The notes beneath the pieces were generated by a model. The model ran no database searches. It had not been told where the DNA came from and saw only the letters and a program-made list of their open reading frames with translations. A stretch of 64,000 nt of DNA from Litorivicinus sp. (GTDB lineage: Bacteria; Pseudomonadota; Gammaproteobacteria; Pseudomonadales; Litorivicinaceae). A program made the translations under genes and the position numbers. The stretch spans positions 248,001 to 312,000 of the forward strand of contig JAGYKJ010000006.1 in NCBI GenBank assembly GCA_018401755.1, in the 5' to 3' direction. Below, piece by piece: positions 55,160 through 62,612 of this stretch (positions within the stretch are counted from its first letter, which is position 1; each line of letters starts with the position of its first letter).

Positions 55160-55945
55160 ATGACCGCTGCGATTGCATGTTCGGATCTGTGCGTCAGTTA
55201 CGGTCAGTTGCAGGTTTTGCGTGGCGTCTCCTTTAATATTCCGGTTGGTCAAGGTGTGGTTTTGCTCGGCGCCAATGGCTCTGGTAAGTCAACATTGCTG
55301 AGAAGTTTGAATGGGCTGGAGAAATTGCAGTCTGGGCGAGTTTTGATTCACGGCGATAGCCTCTCTGAAGCCTCGAGAGGTGAATTGCGTCGAATTCGGC
55401 GTGGGATGGGTTACGTATTTCAGCAATTCAATCTCGTACCCCAGTTAAGTGCCTTTCAAAATGTTCTTCTCGGTGCAATGGGGCGGCATCGTCTTGGTCT
55501 ATTATCTTGCCTTGGAGTTTTTGCATCCAAGGAGGAACGCACGCGAGCTATGCACTGCCTGGATCGTGTGGGAATGGCTGATCGCGCAGAGCACCGCCCT
55601 TCTGAACTGTCTGGCGGCCAACAGCAGCGTGTCGCGATTGCCCGAATGCTCATGCAAGCGCCCAAGATCGTTATAGCGGATGAGCCTATTGCAAGCCTCG
55701 ATCCAAGGGCTGGGCCGGATGTGCTAGACCTATTGTGGAAAATCGTGCGAGAAGAAAATCTGAGTATGCTGCTTACGCTACATCAGATTAAACTCGCGAC
55801 CGAGTATGCAGACCGCATTATCGGTCTGAGCGCGGGACGAATTGTCATCGATGTCCCTATTGCGGATGCCGATCCGGAACAGCTGAACGCACTGTATAAA
55901 GGAATGTCCAGCCCTGATACCGAGACAGGGCAGGGGCTTTTATGA
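55160..55945 (+). CDS. phnC: Phosphonate-type ABC transporter ATPase
   Basis: A 261-residue ATP-binding subunit with Walker A GANGSGKSTLL, Q-loop FQQFNLVPQLSAF, signature LSGGQQQRVAIA and Walker B IVIADEPIASLDP, followed by the H-loop in LTLHQIK. It matches PhnC. The start of the permease overlaps its stop (ATGA). It is the energy subunit for the PhnD-PhnE importer. Confidence 0.92.
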   Translation: MTAAIACSDLCVSYGQLQVLRGVSFNIPVGQGVVLLGANGSGKSTLLRSLNGLEKLQSGRVLIHGDSLSEASRGELRRIRRGMGYVFQQFNLVPQLSAFQNVLLGAMGRHRLGLLSCLGVFASKEERTRAMHCLDRVGMADRAEHRPSELSGGQQQRVAIARMLMQAPKIVIADEPIASLDPRAGPDVLDLLWKIVREENLSMLLTLHQIKLATEYADRIIGLSAGRIVIDVPIADADPEQLNALYKGMSSPDTETGQGLL

Positions 55946-56733
55946 GCAATGGTTCTCGAGTTCCACCGCGATTCCGGACACCCTCCGCCTTTACCTGGGT
56001 ATTGCTTGTCGGGTTTGCTGCATTTTTTATTCAAGGACTCATTGCATCAGAAATCTCCCTAGACCGGCTCGTCCGGGGTGCCAGTAACTTCGTGCGCTTC
56101 GTTGGTCAGGCTGTGCCCCCAAATTTTACGCGAGCAGAGGGGATCGCCGATGCGATGTTGGAAACGCTTAACATTGCTATCGTGGGAGTGACCTTTGGAT
56201 GCATCTTGTCCGTCCCGCTGGCATTGCTGGCGGCTCGCAATACCACACCAAATACTCTGACGCAGCTCGTCGCACGGTTTGTCATCTCTGTCTCGCGGAC
56301 TATTCCTGATTTAATCTGGGCCTTGATTTTCGTTGTGACCGTCGGGCTTGGGCCGCTTGCAGGCATTCTTGCCATCATTATGGATACGATTGGTTTCGCT
56401 GCGCGCTTTTACTCCGAACGTTTTGAAGAGGTCCAAAAAGGCCCCTCTGAGGCGTTAACATCAACCGGAGCTAGTCGGCTCTCTGTCATTTTTGGGGCCA
56501 TTCTCCCGGAGAGTTTTGCATCGATGACCGCAACATCGCTCTTTAGCGTAGAGAAAGCAATACGCTCTGCTGTGACACTTGGGTTAGTGGGTGCGGGTGG
56601 GATCGGTGTAGAGCTTTCTACCGCCATGCGTCTGTTTCGATACGATCAGGCCGCTGCAATCATCTTAGTTATCCTGATTGTTGTGATCGTTTTTGAGCAG
56701 ATATCGTCAAGCATTCGGAAGCGAATCATTTAG
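55942..56733 (+). CDS. phnE: Phosphonate-type ABC transporter permease
   Basis: A 263-residue inner-membrane permease with about six helices and the PhnE-type coupling region, which contains SEALTSTGASRLSVIFGAIL. The N-terminal region has one helix before the permease domain (about 70-255). It is coupled to phnC by ATGA. It is the last gene before the tRNA-fragment array starts 33 bp further on. Confidence 0.92.
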   Translation: MSNGSRVPPRFRTPSAFTWVLLVGFAAFFIQGLIASEISLDRLVRGASNFVRFVGQAVPPNFTRAEGIADAMLETLNIAIVGVTFGCILSVPLALLAARNTTPNTLTQLVARFVISVSRTIPDLIWALIFVVTVGLGPLAGILAIIMDTIGFAARFYSERFEEVQKGPSEALTSTGASRLSVIFGAILPESFASMTATSLFSVEKAIRSAVTLGLVGAGGIGVELSTAMRLFRYDQAAAIILVILIVVIVFEQISSSIRKRII

Positions 56734-56765
56734 TCCGGAGTTTGGCAGTTTTCGGTTATAAGTAT

Positions 56766-56880
56766 TGGGGGCCAGAGAGGGAATCGCGGACACGAGGATT
56801 TTCAATGCCGTGTTGAAAAATATCCCACATAAATACAGTGGCTTGTAAACATAAAAAGTCAATGTGCTACAGAGTATGCT
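56766..56880 (-). repeat. tRNA-Phe 3'-fragment repeat, copy A (internally deleted)
   Basis: Core 56766-56805 plus tail to 56880. Compared with other copies it lacks about 7 bp in the T-arm (AACCCCC missing) and the CCA end is changed, so it is the most decayed copy. Its tail matches copy D (ACATAAATACA, GCTTGTAAA) and ends TGTGCTACAGAGTATGCT. Confidence 0.8.
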
Positions 56881-57002
56881 AAGCGTTCACACTAGGATTG
56901 GGTGTTTGCATCGCTCTCGAAACGGTCCGTGAAAATAGACAAGACCCCTTTCAGTGCCATCCATGAAGGCATCATCAATATGCGGCAGACGATGCAATCG
57001 CA

Positions 57003-57032
57003 TTGACCCTGACAAGGCAATCGCATTACCAT
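57003..57032 (+). promoter_or_regulatory. Putative prlF-yhaV promoter with direct-repeat operator
   Basis: TTGACC (57003-57008) and TACCAT (57027-57032) are 18 bp apart, giving a sigma-70-like promoter. The 10-mer CAATCGCATT occurs at 56995-57004 and 57018-57027, 23 bp apart, overlapping both boxes. This is a fitting operator for autorepression by the antitoxin. Confidence 0.45.
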
Positions 57033-57065
57033 CCTGGCATTAGACATCCAGCATAGGAGCACGTC

Positions 57066-57395
57066 ATGTCCGCGACCCTTGAAGTCGAATCCACGCTGAC
57101 CGATCGTTACCAGACCACCGTGCCAGAAACGGTTCGCCGTGCTTTGCGGCTGCGTAAGCGCGACAAGATCCATTACGTCATCCGCCCCAGCGGTGAAGTG
57201 GTACTGACACGCGCCAGTGATGCAGAGGATGACGACCCGGTGTTGGGGCAGTTCCTAGGCTTCCTAGCGCAAGACATCGCCACCCACCCTGATAGCCTGC
57301 AATCCGTGAGCAGCAGCTTGGTCCAACGCGTTCAGTCGCTGGTCAGTGAGGTGAGTGTGGACCTTGATGCGCCGTTGTCGGAAACCGATGAGTGA
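57066..57395 (+). CDS. prlF: Type II antitoxin PrlF (AbrB-like)
   Basis: A 109-residue antitoxin with an N-terminal swapped-hairpin AbrB domain (STLTDRYQTTVPETVRRALR, then LRKRDKIHYVI, about residues 9-40) and an acidic C-terminal helix expected to wrap the toxin. An AGGAG lies before the ATG. The stop overlaps the yhaV start as GTGA, the standard arrangement. PrlF-YhaV represses its own promoter, and a direct repeat lies across the predicted promoter upstream. Confidence 0.9.
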   Translation: MSATLEVESTLTDRYQTTVPETVRRALRLRKRDKIHYVIRPSGEVVLTRASDAEDDDPVLGQFLGFLAQDIATHPDSLQSVSSSLVQRVQSLVSEVSVDLDAPLSETDE

Positions 57396-57898
57396 AGGTC
57401 GCCAAGCCTGACCCTCTGGTCATACATGGCTGGACGGTGTTTGCGCATCCGTTGTTCATGAAGCAAGTCGAAGCCCTGGTGGAGCAAGTCGAGGTACTTA
57501 AGGCAAAGGAGCCGACTGGCTACATCAAGAAAAATGCGACCAAGCGACTGGCCGCTATTGCCCGTCTGGCTTTTGATGTCATCCCTCAGGACCCTGTCCG
57601 CGCTGAATACCGACAGGGGGGCACGCTGGGTGACGACCGGAAACACTGGTTTCGTGCAAAATTTTTTCAGCAGTACCGTTTGTTCTTTCGGTACCACGCT
57701 GCGGCTCAAATGATCGTCTACGTCTGGGTTAATGATGAGGACACAAAGCGAGCCTACGAAAGCAGCGATGATGCGTATCGCGTCTTTCGCAAAATGCTCG
57801 AGAGCGGCCATCCGCCTGACGATTGGAGTCAGCTGCTAAGCCAAGCTGAACTTGAGGGGCATCGGCTTAACCAGGTATTCAGCACTCTCGGCGAATAA
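57392..57898 (+). CDS. yhaV: Type II toxin YhaV (ribonuclease)
   Basis: A 168-residue RelE-superfamily ribosome-dependent ribonuclease partner of PrlF. YhaV-typical stretches are INGW-like IHGWTVFAHPLF, the charged centre YRQGGTLGDDRKHWFRAKFF, and QYRLFFRYHAAAQMIVYVWVN. The GTG start overlaps the prlF stop. It appears intact, so the module is potentially active. Confidence 0.9.
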   Translation: MKVAKPDPLVIHGWTVFAHPLFMKQVEALVEQVEVLKAKEPTGYIKKNATKRLAAIARLAFDVIPQDPVRAEYRQGGTLGDDRKHWFRAKFFQQYRLFFRYHAAAQMIVYVWVNDEDTKRAYESSDDAYRVFRKMLESGHPPDDWSQLLSQAELEGHRLNQVFSTLGE

Positions 57899-57904
57899 GG
57901 TCAA

Positions 57905-58076
57905 TTGCGCAAGGTAGTGGACGCTCGTAGCAGTCTAGAAGACCTTGCGTTGCAGTCTAATTAATCGAGGGAAACCCTAGATCACACCCTCCCTGCTAAA
58001 AGAAATCCGACATTAAAGACGCTTAACGCTTTATTCAAAGCGATGTCTGGAGATGCATGTAATGCCGCAAGGCTGA
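57905..58076 (+). pseudogene. Decayed 3' half of a higA antitoxin gene
   Basis: DNA-level match to the last about 170 bp of the intact higA at 59828-60001 (same LRKVV.ARSSL..ALQSN opening, same GAGATGCATGTAA near the end, same GGCTGA stop and the same few bases before the next repeat). A deletion brings an in-frame stop near 57960 and others follow. It abuts repeat copy B exactly as intact higA abuts copy D, so a higA-plus-repeat block was duplicated. Confidence 0.8.
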
Positions 58077-58083
58077 GAAGGGA

Positions 58084-58203
58084 TGGTGGCCAGAGAGGGA
58101 ATCGAACCCCCGACACGAGGATTTTCAATAGCGTTTTGCAAAATTTCCTGAACATTTTCAACTGGTTGAAAAAATAAAAAGTCGGTGTGCTACAGAGTGC
58201 GCT
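58084..58203 (-). repeat. tRNA-Phe 3'-fragment repeat, copy B
   Basis: The core at 58084-58128 read on the minus strand is the anticodon loop TTGAAAA, anticodon arm, variable loop, T-arm GGGGG-TTCGATT-CCCTC and acceptor strand ending CCA: positions 32-76 of tRNA-Phe(GAA). The 5' half of the tRNA does not follow. The AT-rich tail resembles copy C (GCAAAATTTC) and ends GTGTGCTACAGAGTGCGCT. Confidence 0.88.
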
Positions 58204-58269
58204 TCAGCGCCAAGGCCAGAAGCTGGCATACCTCAGGCGGGTTGATTATGGTACATTCGTATTGCTCTG

Positions 58270-58554
58270 CTAGTCTTCATGCCCGTGACGAACACGAATG
58301 ATAAAGACCGTCCCATTTTCTTCGACTCTGTAAATGACCAGATGTGATCCAATAGGGTGGATGCGAACTGGAGGCAAGATCTCAAAACGCTCATGAGCCG
58401 CCAAAGGGTTCTCCGCCAAGAAACGGAAACACTGCCCCAACTGTTCGTGGTAGCGTTCAGCCTGACTTAGGCCGAATTGCTCAATACCAGTTTGGAAGAT
58501 GCCGATGATATCCTCTTCCGCCTTTCGGCTGAGAACGTAACTCATTGGGGTCAC
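58270..58554 (-). CDS. parE: Type II toxin ParE
   Basis: A 94-residue (91 from the ATG at 58545) RelE/ParE-fold toxin that by family acts on DNA gyrase. ParE hallmarks are LSRKAEEDIIGIFQTGIEQF, ERYHEQL and the C-terminal HLVIYRVEENGTVFIIRVRH. The GTG at 58554 overlaps the parD stop as GTGA, matching the parD-parE order. It appears intact. Confidence 0.92.
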   Translation of the reverse strand: MTPMSYVLSRKAEEDIIGIFQTGIEQFGLSQAERYHEQLGQCFRFLAENPLAAHERFEILPPVRIHPIGSHLVIYRVEENGTVFIIRVRHGHED

Positions 58555-58793
58555 TTGGTTGGGGACTGCTTCTGAGCCGCTACGCGCAGCATATCCATCG
58601 TTCTGGTGCCTGCACCACTTTCAATGCCCTCGGTGACGAGCGCTTGCATGTTTGCAATCTTCACGGCCTTATCCTGATCACGGCGGATTAGATCGCGCAT
58701 ATAATCACTTGAGTTACTGTAACGACCAGACTGGGCTTGTTGTTCAACCCACTGCTTCATTGCATTTGGCAACGAGATATTCATTGTAGCCAT
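58551..58793 (-). CDS. parD: Type II antitoxin ParD (ribbon-helix-helix)
   Basis: An 80-residue antitoxin: N-terminal ribbon-helix-helix (MATMNISLPNAMKQWVEQQA) followed by GRYSNSSDYMRDLIRRD and a toxin-binding helix. The ATG at 58793 is chosen because an in-frame upstream extension has no domain support and GAAGGA lies just before. It is upstream of and coupled to parE. An imperfect palindrome lies just upstream. Confidence 0.92.
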   Translation of the reverse strand: MATMNISLPNAMKQWVEQQAQSGRYSNSSDYMRDLIRRDQDKAVKIANMQALVTEGIESGAGTRTMDMLRVAAQKQSPTK

Positions 58794-58804
58794 AACGCAT
58801 CCTT

Positions 58805-58843
58805 CCGTATTGGAAACATGACAAACTTTGCCAATAAATACGG
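58805..58843. promoter_or_regulatory. Inverted repeat upstream of parD (candidate autorepressor site)
   Basis: CCGTATT (58805-58811) and AATACGG (58837-58843) are exact reverse complements with an inner TTGG/CCAA pair. The position immediately before parD is where ParD-ParE complexes normally bind. Confidence 0.4.
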
Positions 58844-59156
58844 GTGTTTTCAAGCTGAACGCTTTTTCAGTCGGATTGATCAAGGTGCTTTGCCCGTGGC
58901 GGCGAATTGGTATTTGTGAGAATCAACGATCACCGGATCGCCACCTTGTTAGTGAGCGGTGTGATTCCATAGCAATTTCGAGCAACTGAACTCACGATCA
59001 TATACGGGAACCCAGCGACTCGAAGTCCATGGAAACCCTCTGTCCCGTTTTAGGAGGTAATGGGTAGTGCTCGCGTTACCCGAGTGCTTTACCCTGTATT
59101 AACGGACACTCCTGTGTGACCGATGTGAGACATGAACATTAAAGGCTATTTGAATG

Positions 59157-59274
59157 TGGTGGCCAGAGAGGGAATCGAACCCCCGACACGAGGATTTTCA
59201 ACGGCGTGTTGCAAAATTTCTGATTACTTTTCAGTTGGTAAAGTTCCCAAAATTCGAGTGTGCTACAGAATGTG
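59157..59274 (-). repeat. tRNA-Phe 3'-fragment repeat, copy C
   Basis: The 45-bp core (59157-59201) is identical to copies B and D. The tail is closest to copy B at first, then diverges (TTTCAGTTGGTAAAGTTCC), and ends GTGTGCTACAGAATGTG. It follows a 360-bp stretch (58794-59156) without a gene apart from the parD operator. Confidence 0.88.
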
Positions 59275-59348
59275 TTACGCGCTCATTTTTGAACTAGCCT
59301 TGTTTTTCCCAGTTTGATGAGCGCGATGCTCGACGGACTTAGATGCTG

Positions 59349-59376
59349 TTGACAGTGTTAGCTTAAAAGCTACACT
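59349..59376 (+). promoter_or_regulatory. Consensus promoter for higBA with embedded palindrome, apparently leaderless
   Basis: TTGACA (59349-59354), a 16-bp spacer and TACACT (59371-59376). TAGCTT-AA-AAGCTA (59359-59372) is a perfect 6-bp palindrome lying in the spacer and the -10 box. Six bases after the -10 is the higB ATG (59383), so transcription should start at or next to the initiation codon. Confidence 0.6.
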
Positions 59377-59382
59377 CTGCGC

Positions 59383-59706
59383 ATGTGGATTATTCGTCAT
59401 TACCTCAATGCTCAAGGTGCTGATCTCTTCCAAGAATGGTTAGATGGGCTATCAGATCGAAGGGCGCGCGCACGTATCGCCGCTAGGTTGCTGAGAATCG
59501 AATTAGGTAATTTGGGTGAGTGTAAGTCTGTGGGTGATGGCGTGCATGAACTGCGAATCGATTATGGACCTGGCTATCGGGTTTATTTCGCAGTGATCAA
59601 TAAGCAGGCTGTACTACTGTGTTGTGGAGGTACTAAAAAGTCCCAACGATCTGCCATTCAGCTTGCTAGGCGCCTATGGCAAGAATGGCAACAGAGGAAA
59701 TCATGA
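59383..59706 (+). CDS. higB: RelE/HigB-family toxin
   Basis: A 107-residue phage-Gp49/HigB-like toxin: FQEWLDGLSDRRARARIAAR, LGNLGECKSVGDGVHELRID, GPGYRVYFAV and LLCCGGTKKSQRSAI. The family cleaves mRNA on the ribosome. The ATG lies six bases after a good -10 box, and there is no ribosome-binding site, so a leaderless message is likely. The antitoxin gene follows after one base, in toxin-first order typical of higBA. Confidence 0.9.
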   Translation: MWIIRHYLNAQGADLFQEWLDGLSDRRARARIAARLLRIELGNLGECKSVGDGVHELRIDYGPGYRVYFAVINKQAVLLCCGGTKKSQRSAIQLARRLWQEWQQRKS

Positions 59707-59707
59707 A

Positions 59708-60001
59708 ATGCGAGAAATGACCGAACATGATCAATGGCTGAAAGAGCAATTGCAGGATGCTGATTTTGCGGCTGAATATCTTAACGCTGCGCAAGAAGAT
59801 GACGATCCTCAAGTGTATCTACTTGCACTTCGTAAGGTGGTCGAAGCTCGAAGTAGTCTGAAGGATGTCGCGTTGCAATCTAATTTATCGAGGGAAACTT
59901 TGTATCGGACGCTCTCTGCAAAGGGAAATCCAACACTAAAGACGTTAAACGCTGTATTTAAAGCGACTGGTTTGGAGATGCATGTAACGCCGCGAGGCTG
60001 A
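59708..60001 (+). CDS. higA: HigA-family antitoxin (addiction module antidote)
   Basis: A 97-residue XRE-type antitoxin with helix-turn-helix SLKDVALQSNLSRETLYRTL, then SAKGNPTLKTLNAVFKATGL, the usual HigA antidote ending. The ATG at 59708 has AGAGGAAA 7 nt upstream; a second ATG at 59717 is possible. It ends 7 bp before repeat copy D. A decayed copy of its 3' half is present at 57905-58076. Confidence 0.9.
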   Translation: MREMTEHDQWLKEQLQDADFAAEYLNAAQEDDDPQVYLLALRKVVEARSSLKDVALQSNLSRETLYRTLSAKGNPTLKTLNAVFKATGLEMHVTPRG

Positions 60002-60008
60002 GAGAGGG

Positions 60009-60126
60009 TGGTGGCCAGAGAGGGAATCGAACCCCCGACACGAGGATTTTCAATGGCGTGTTACAAAATACCTACATAAATACAATAGCTTGTAAAAATA
60101 AAATGTCGGTGTGCTACAGAGTGTGC
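60009..60126 (-). repeat. tRNA-Phe 3'-fragment repeat, copy D
   Basis: The 45-bp core (60009-60053) is identical to copies B and C. The tail closely matches copy A (TACATAAATACAATAGCTTGT) and ends GTGTGCTACAGAGTGTGC. It begins 7 bp after the higA stop. Confidence 0.9.
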
Positions 60127-60773
60127 CCAGACATTTCGCCCAAACGGTCAAGTTACCTCGGTTTCAAACCATTTCTGGAAGGGATATGAACTGCTCGAGT
60201 TTGCAAAACGCTCAAATAATATTCGAGTCATTCGGAAGAGCAATGATCACCGGACTTCTAAATTACAAAGATAATTTGGTGTTCAATCATAATCCCCAAG
60301 TGAAAATCAGAATTTATCCAAGATACAAAGCCGCTTTATCCAAACTCCATCGCATTGGCACGCCACCGATCACACTGACTTGTGAAATACTACGCTGCCA
60401 GTATCGATCGGCGAATATCCCGTAGCTCTGGGCCTTAACTTCTGCGCAGTTGGTGGCAGAGGTCAGCAACCAGTTCTGCGTTGTCAGCTGCAATTCGGCC
60501 ATCATATAGTCAGGCTGCCTAAGTCGCCGAGGTTGCATACATCTCTGACGTCAAGACGGTCCCCCCTTGCGTCGCCTCGGCGACCCTACGTTCAGCGGGT
60601 CTGGACGATTCTGTCGAATTGTACGTTTCGCGGAACTTAGCACGCAGTAAAATATTGCTTACCGTATGTTTTCAAACACCGGTCGCCCTTTTTATTTCCT
60701 GAAATTGCTTTTTGCCCGCCAATAGGATTAGATTTCAGGTAGCGCAATAGGCCGCTTTCTAGAGGATAGAGCA
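60127..60773. other. Long non-coding stretch
   Basis: About 650 bp between repeat D and the amidase gene. Short open frames exist on both strands (for example 60314-60538 on the minus strand) but have no good start, ribosome-binding site or domain. The sequence may hold the promoter of the amidase gene and decayed element DNA. No RNA gene recognised. Confidence 0.4.
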
Positions 60774-62030
60774 ATGAAAAAAATAATAATTGCAGCATTG
60801 CTAGGAGCCCTTTCAGCTCCAGCATTTGCGGACACGACAGATCAAAAGTGGATGACGATTGTTGAGTTAAAGAAGCAGGGTATGCACTGCGCTGACGATC
60901 CGAATTGTTTCAATCGATATCACCCAGAAATATCCGAAAAGGCCACTGCGAATGTGGACGATATGATCGTCTACCATACTCGAGATGCGCTCGATACAGA
61001 GTTTACCCTTGAGTCGATCCCGGCTGATTTGGCAACGGTCGATTTGGGACTTGTGCATCCCATGACAGGACCAGTCCATATTAATGGCGCCAAACGCGGC
61101 GATGCGATTGAAGTGGAAGTTGTCGATATCGTGCCTGATCAATATGGGTACACGGTTATCGCGCCTGGGTTTGGGTTCTTGCGGGACATCTTTACTGAAC
61201 CCTACATCGTAAACTGGCGTTTGACGCGAACGGGAGCAGTTTCGCCACAGATGCCTGGAATTACAGTTCCCTACGAAGCGTTTCCGGGCTCGATCGGTGT
61301 CATGCCAGGCATGCCAGAAGTCCAGAAAATCAAGGCCCGAGAAGCGGATCTTGCTGGCGCTGGTGGCGCAGTATTGGGCCCATCTGGCGCTGGCGCATTG
61401 CCCGCCGATTTGTGTGGTGAGGGTGCAAGAGCGGAAAAAGACTGTTTGAGGACCATCCCACCACGTGAGAACGGCGGCAATATGGATGTGCAGCAAATGC
61501 AGATCGGGACCCGCATTTTGTTCCCGTGCTTTATCGATGGCTGTGGCGTATTTATCGGGGATGTACACTATGCCCAAGGCGATGGTGAAGTCGGCGGCAC
61601 CGCAATTGAAATGGGTTCAGTGACCACGATTCGTGTTCGGAAGATTCACCCTGGCAAGGGCGCCTCACTGGATATGCCGGCGACCCTTGGAAATGATCAG
61701 ATCATTGATATGGAGCCAACGCGTTATTATCAGACGGTAGGTATCCCGTTGAAGGGTAAGGGGGAAATTCCACCGACGCACCAGTATCTCAGTGGCGCGG
61801 CAATTGCCAATCTTGAGAATCTCAACGAGGATCTCACGCTGGCGGCTCGCCATGCACTACTGCAGATGATTGACTATTTGGTTGAGGAACAGGGCCTCAC
61901 CAAAGAGCAGGCGTATGTGTTGAGCTCAGTGGCTGTCGATTTACGTGTCGGCCAGGTTGTCGATGTTCCAAACTATATCGTGACGGCAGTATTGAATTTG
62001 GATGTATTCGACAAGTATCGTCATTATTAG
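60774..62030 (+). CDS. Exported acetamidase/formamidase family protein
   Basis: A 418-residue member of the FmdA/AmdA amidase family with a signal peptide (MKKIIIAALLGALSAPAFA), which is unusual because classical members are cytoplasmic. Family segments include PVHINGAKRGDAIEVEVVDI, GVMPGMPEV, NGGNMDVQQMQIGTRILFPC and GDVHYAQGDGEVGGTAIE. AGAGGA precedes the ATG. The substrate is a short amide by family. It is the largest gene in the array and is followed by a hairpin. Confidence 0.88.
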   Translation: MKKIIIAALLGALSAPAFADTTDQKWMTIVELKKQGMHCADDPNCFNRYHPEISEKATANVDDMIVYHTRDALDTEFTLESIPADLATVDLGLVHPMTGPVHINGAKRGDAIEVEVVDIVPDQYGYTVIAPGFGFLRDIFTEPYIVNWRLTRTGAVSPQMPGITVPYEAFPGSIGVMPGMPEVQKIKAREADLAGAGGAVLGPSGAGALPADLCGEGARAEKDCLRTIPPRENGGNMDVQQMQIGTRILFPCFIDGCGVFIGDVHYAQGDGEVGGTAIEMGSVTTIRVRKIHPGKGASLDMPATLGNDQIIDMEPTRYYQTVGIPLKGKGEIPPTHQYLSGAAIANLENLNEDLTLAARHALLQMIDYLVEEQGLTKEQAYVLSSVAVDLRVGQVVDVPNYIVTAVLNLDVFDKYRHY

Positions 62031-62037
62031 AACAAAC

Positions 62038-62055
62038 AGGGGGCTCGCGCCCCCT
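62038..62055 (+). terminator. GC-rich hairpin after the amidase gene
   Basis: AGGGGGC (62038-62044), loop TCGC, GCCCCCT (62049-62055), 7 bp after the amidase stop. The stem is perfect but no T-run follows. Its shape matches the hairpin after the PHP gene at 35851, so it may be this genome's usual terminator style. Confidence 0.5.
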
Positions 62056-62066
62056 CGGATGAGATT

Positions 62067-62612
62067 GTGGAAAGACGTATATTTTTGAGTGGCCTCTTGT
62101 TAGCGCCGATGGCGTTTGGACACTCCCCTTGGGGCCAATATACGGTGTATCGACAAAAACATCTGTTGATTATGAGTTCGAAATCAGACCCTGAGTCGTA
62201 TCCTTACTCGGAGCAACTGGTGGAGGCGATTAATCGAGAGGAGCCGAGTGCGCGCGCGAGGCCGGCACGCGCGCGTGACTTACAACGTTGCTATGATTTG
62301 TTCGTAACCAATCAATTAGAGTTTATGTTACTGCCCCAGATTGCAACCGAAGAGATGCGATATGGGCGCGGTGCATTTGATGGGCGTGTGCCGTTGTCGA
62401 TGAAAACCATGTATGCATTTGGTGACCTGATCCTCAGTGTGCATACAGCGGTTCCGGCCAACGTTGTTCGTATCGTGACCTACTCCATCCTAGAGCAAAT
62501 CGATGCGCTTCCAGGTGCACGAAATCCTAGCGAGATGTTAGGGTCTCCTCACATGCACATCGAAGCCCTCACTGCGATCACTACCTTTCTCGCAGATCGT
62601 CCTACTGTATGA
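62067..62612 (+). CDS. Short TAXI/TRAP binding-protein-like exported protein
   Basis: A 181-residue protein with a twin-arginine-like N-terminus (ERRIFLSGLLLAPMAFG). The C-terminal third (VPANVVRIVTYSILEQIDAL plus GSPHMHIEALTAI) resembles the end of TAXI-family TRAP solute-binding proteins, but the total length is about half of theirs. It could be a truncated or specialised member; no TRAP membrane genes are nearby. The GTG start at 62067 lacks a clear ribosome-binding site. Its stop overlaps the next start (ATGA). Confidence 0.5.
   Translation: MERRIFLSGLLLAPMAFGHSPWGQYTVYRQKHLLIMSSKSDPESYPYSEQLVEAINREEPSARARPARARDLQRCYDLFVTNQLEFMLLPQIATEEMRYGRGAFDGRVPLSMKTMYAFGDLILSVHTAVPANVVRIVTYSILEQIDALPGARNPSEMLGSPHMHIEALTAITTFLADRPTV

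Noticed and set aside
57332-57811. Minus-strand 159-codon frame opposite yhaV
   Set aside because: Antisense to a clear toxin gene with family motifs; no ribosome-binding site.
58884-59156. Possible gene between parD and repeat C
   Set aside because: Only short frames without ribosome-binding sites; one would read through the repeat itself.
60111-60538. Two open frames (plus and minus strand) after repeat D
   Set aside because: No ribosome-binding site, no recognisable domain, and they overlap each other. The plus-strand frame begins inside the repeat tail.
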